A stretch of DNA of 64,000 nucleotides from Micromonospora purpureochromogenes (GTDB taxonomy: Bacteria > Actinomycetota > Actinomycetes > Mycobacteriales > Micromonosporaceae), in the NCBI RefSeq assembly GCF_900091515.1, contig NZ_LT607410.1, forward strand, positions 5,642,001-5,706,000. Direction: 5' to 3'. The position numbers and the translations under genes are program-made. The notes under the pieces were generated by a model, which saw only the letters and a list, made by a program, of their open reading frames with translations, was not told where the DNA came from and did no database searches. Shown here piece by piece: positions 63,760 through 64,000 of this stretch (position 1 is the first letter of the stretch; each line of letters starts with the position of its first letter).

Positions 63760-64000
63760 TCAGCGCAGGGCGTACTCCAGGGCGTGCCGCTCGTAGTCGA
63801 GCAGCCGCAGATCCCGCATCGGGCGGCGCAGGTGGCCCTTGTGCACGATCCGGACGAACGCCGGCTCGCCGGCCGACGCCATCCGGCGGATGCCCTCGAC
63901 GTGGTCGACGATCCGCTTACGGATGGTCCGGATCAACCGGTGCCGGTCGCGCGGGATCAGCCCGTACGCGTCGGCGAAGAGCCGCAGCCGGCGCGGCCGG
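63760..64000 (-). CDS. Probable phosphotransferase (APH-like), C-terminal fragment
   Basis: The minus strand is open from the window edge to a TGA at 63762-63760. The 79 residues include LRLFADAYGLIPRDRHRL, then VDHVEGIRRMASAGEPAF and VRIVHKGHLRRP, and end LEYALR. FADAYGL followed by an amphipathic helix and an Ala/Gly-Glu-Pro-Ala-Phe turn is what I know from C-termini of aminoglycoside-phosphotransferase-like proteins. The catalytic part lies outside, so this is a weak call. Confidence 0.45.
   Translation of the reverse strand, partial: RPRRLRLFADAYGLIPRDRHRLIRTIRKRIVDHVEGIRRMASAGEPAFVRIVHKGHLRRPMRDLRLLDYERHALEYALR

Overview
The window looks like chromosomal DNA of a very GC-rich actinobacterium, most probably Micromonosporaceae (a Micromonospora relative). 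I infer this from GC3 close to saturation, many GTG starts, frequent leaderless promoters of the form TANNNT followed 6-8 bases later by the start codon, and gene order. The core order matches what I recall of the Mycobacterium tuberculosis Rv2867c-Rv2920c segment: GNAT acetyltransferase, ispG, rip1, dxr, DUF2631, rlmN, cdsA, frr, pyrH, tsf, rpsB, yraN, comM, dprA, xerC, DUF2469, rnhB, lepB, rplS, trmD, rimM, khpA, rpsP, ffh, glnD, glnB, amtB. This is recalled knowledge and was not computed here.

Layout. 1-9.4 kb is accessory: the end of a dicarboxylate/glutamate symporter, an OYE-family reductase, a fused two-module ABC exporter, and a TetR - YhgE/Pip - ABC ATPase operon with a TetR-type operator over its promoter. 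9.5-16.1 kb carries the isoprenoid/proteolysis operon dxr-rip1-ispG. An MFS exporter and a divergent PadR regulator are inserted between ispG and its usual GNAT neighbour. 16.2-23.4 kb is accessory: two duplicated YcxB-like membrane proteins, GNAT, YihY, a CrtI-like oxidoreductase, TMEM175, an MBL-Rieske fusion and DUF2631. 23.5-31.2 kb runs leftwards through DivIVA-like, rlmN, cdsA, frr, pyrH, tsf and rpsB. 32.7-37.6 kb reads rightwards: yraN-comM-dprA and xerC. 37.7-41.8 kb holds DUF402, a CefD-like PLP enzyme, an M23 peptidase and a sulfite-oxidase-like enzyme. 42-50.2 kb reads leftwards: DUF2469-rnhB-NUDIX, two lepB genes, rplS, trmD-rimM-khpA-rpsP, DUF402 and proS. 50.3-54 kb is accessory: TetR, palindromic repeats, amidohydrolase, a divergent S4 paralogue with a 53-residue partner, and Uma2. 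54-63.5 kb has ffh, an inserted ABC/two-component operon, and the nitrogen operon amtB-glnB-glnD behind a GlnR-like site. The last 240 bases are the 3' end of a probable phosphotransferase.

How the genes work together. rpsB-tsf, rplS, rpsP-khpA-rimM-trmD, proS, rlmN and frr serve translation. ffh and the lepB pair serve protein export. dxr and ispG supply MEP-pathway isoprenoids, and rip1 is an intramembrane protease in the same operon. amtB-glnB-glnD form the ammonium uptake and PII signalling unit.

The most unusual material is non-standard: a palindromic element that supplies the N-terminus of GlnD; a family of intergenic palindromes between convergent genes; a divergent S4 paralogue coupled to a tiny basic protein; ABC ATPases with systematically altered catalytic motifs; a convergent gene pair sharing a 20-bp palindrome as both 3' ends; and two micro-ORFs that bridge into comM and xerC. 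I saw no tRNA, rRNA, CRISPR array, prophage or insertion sequence.
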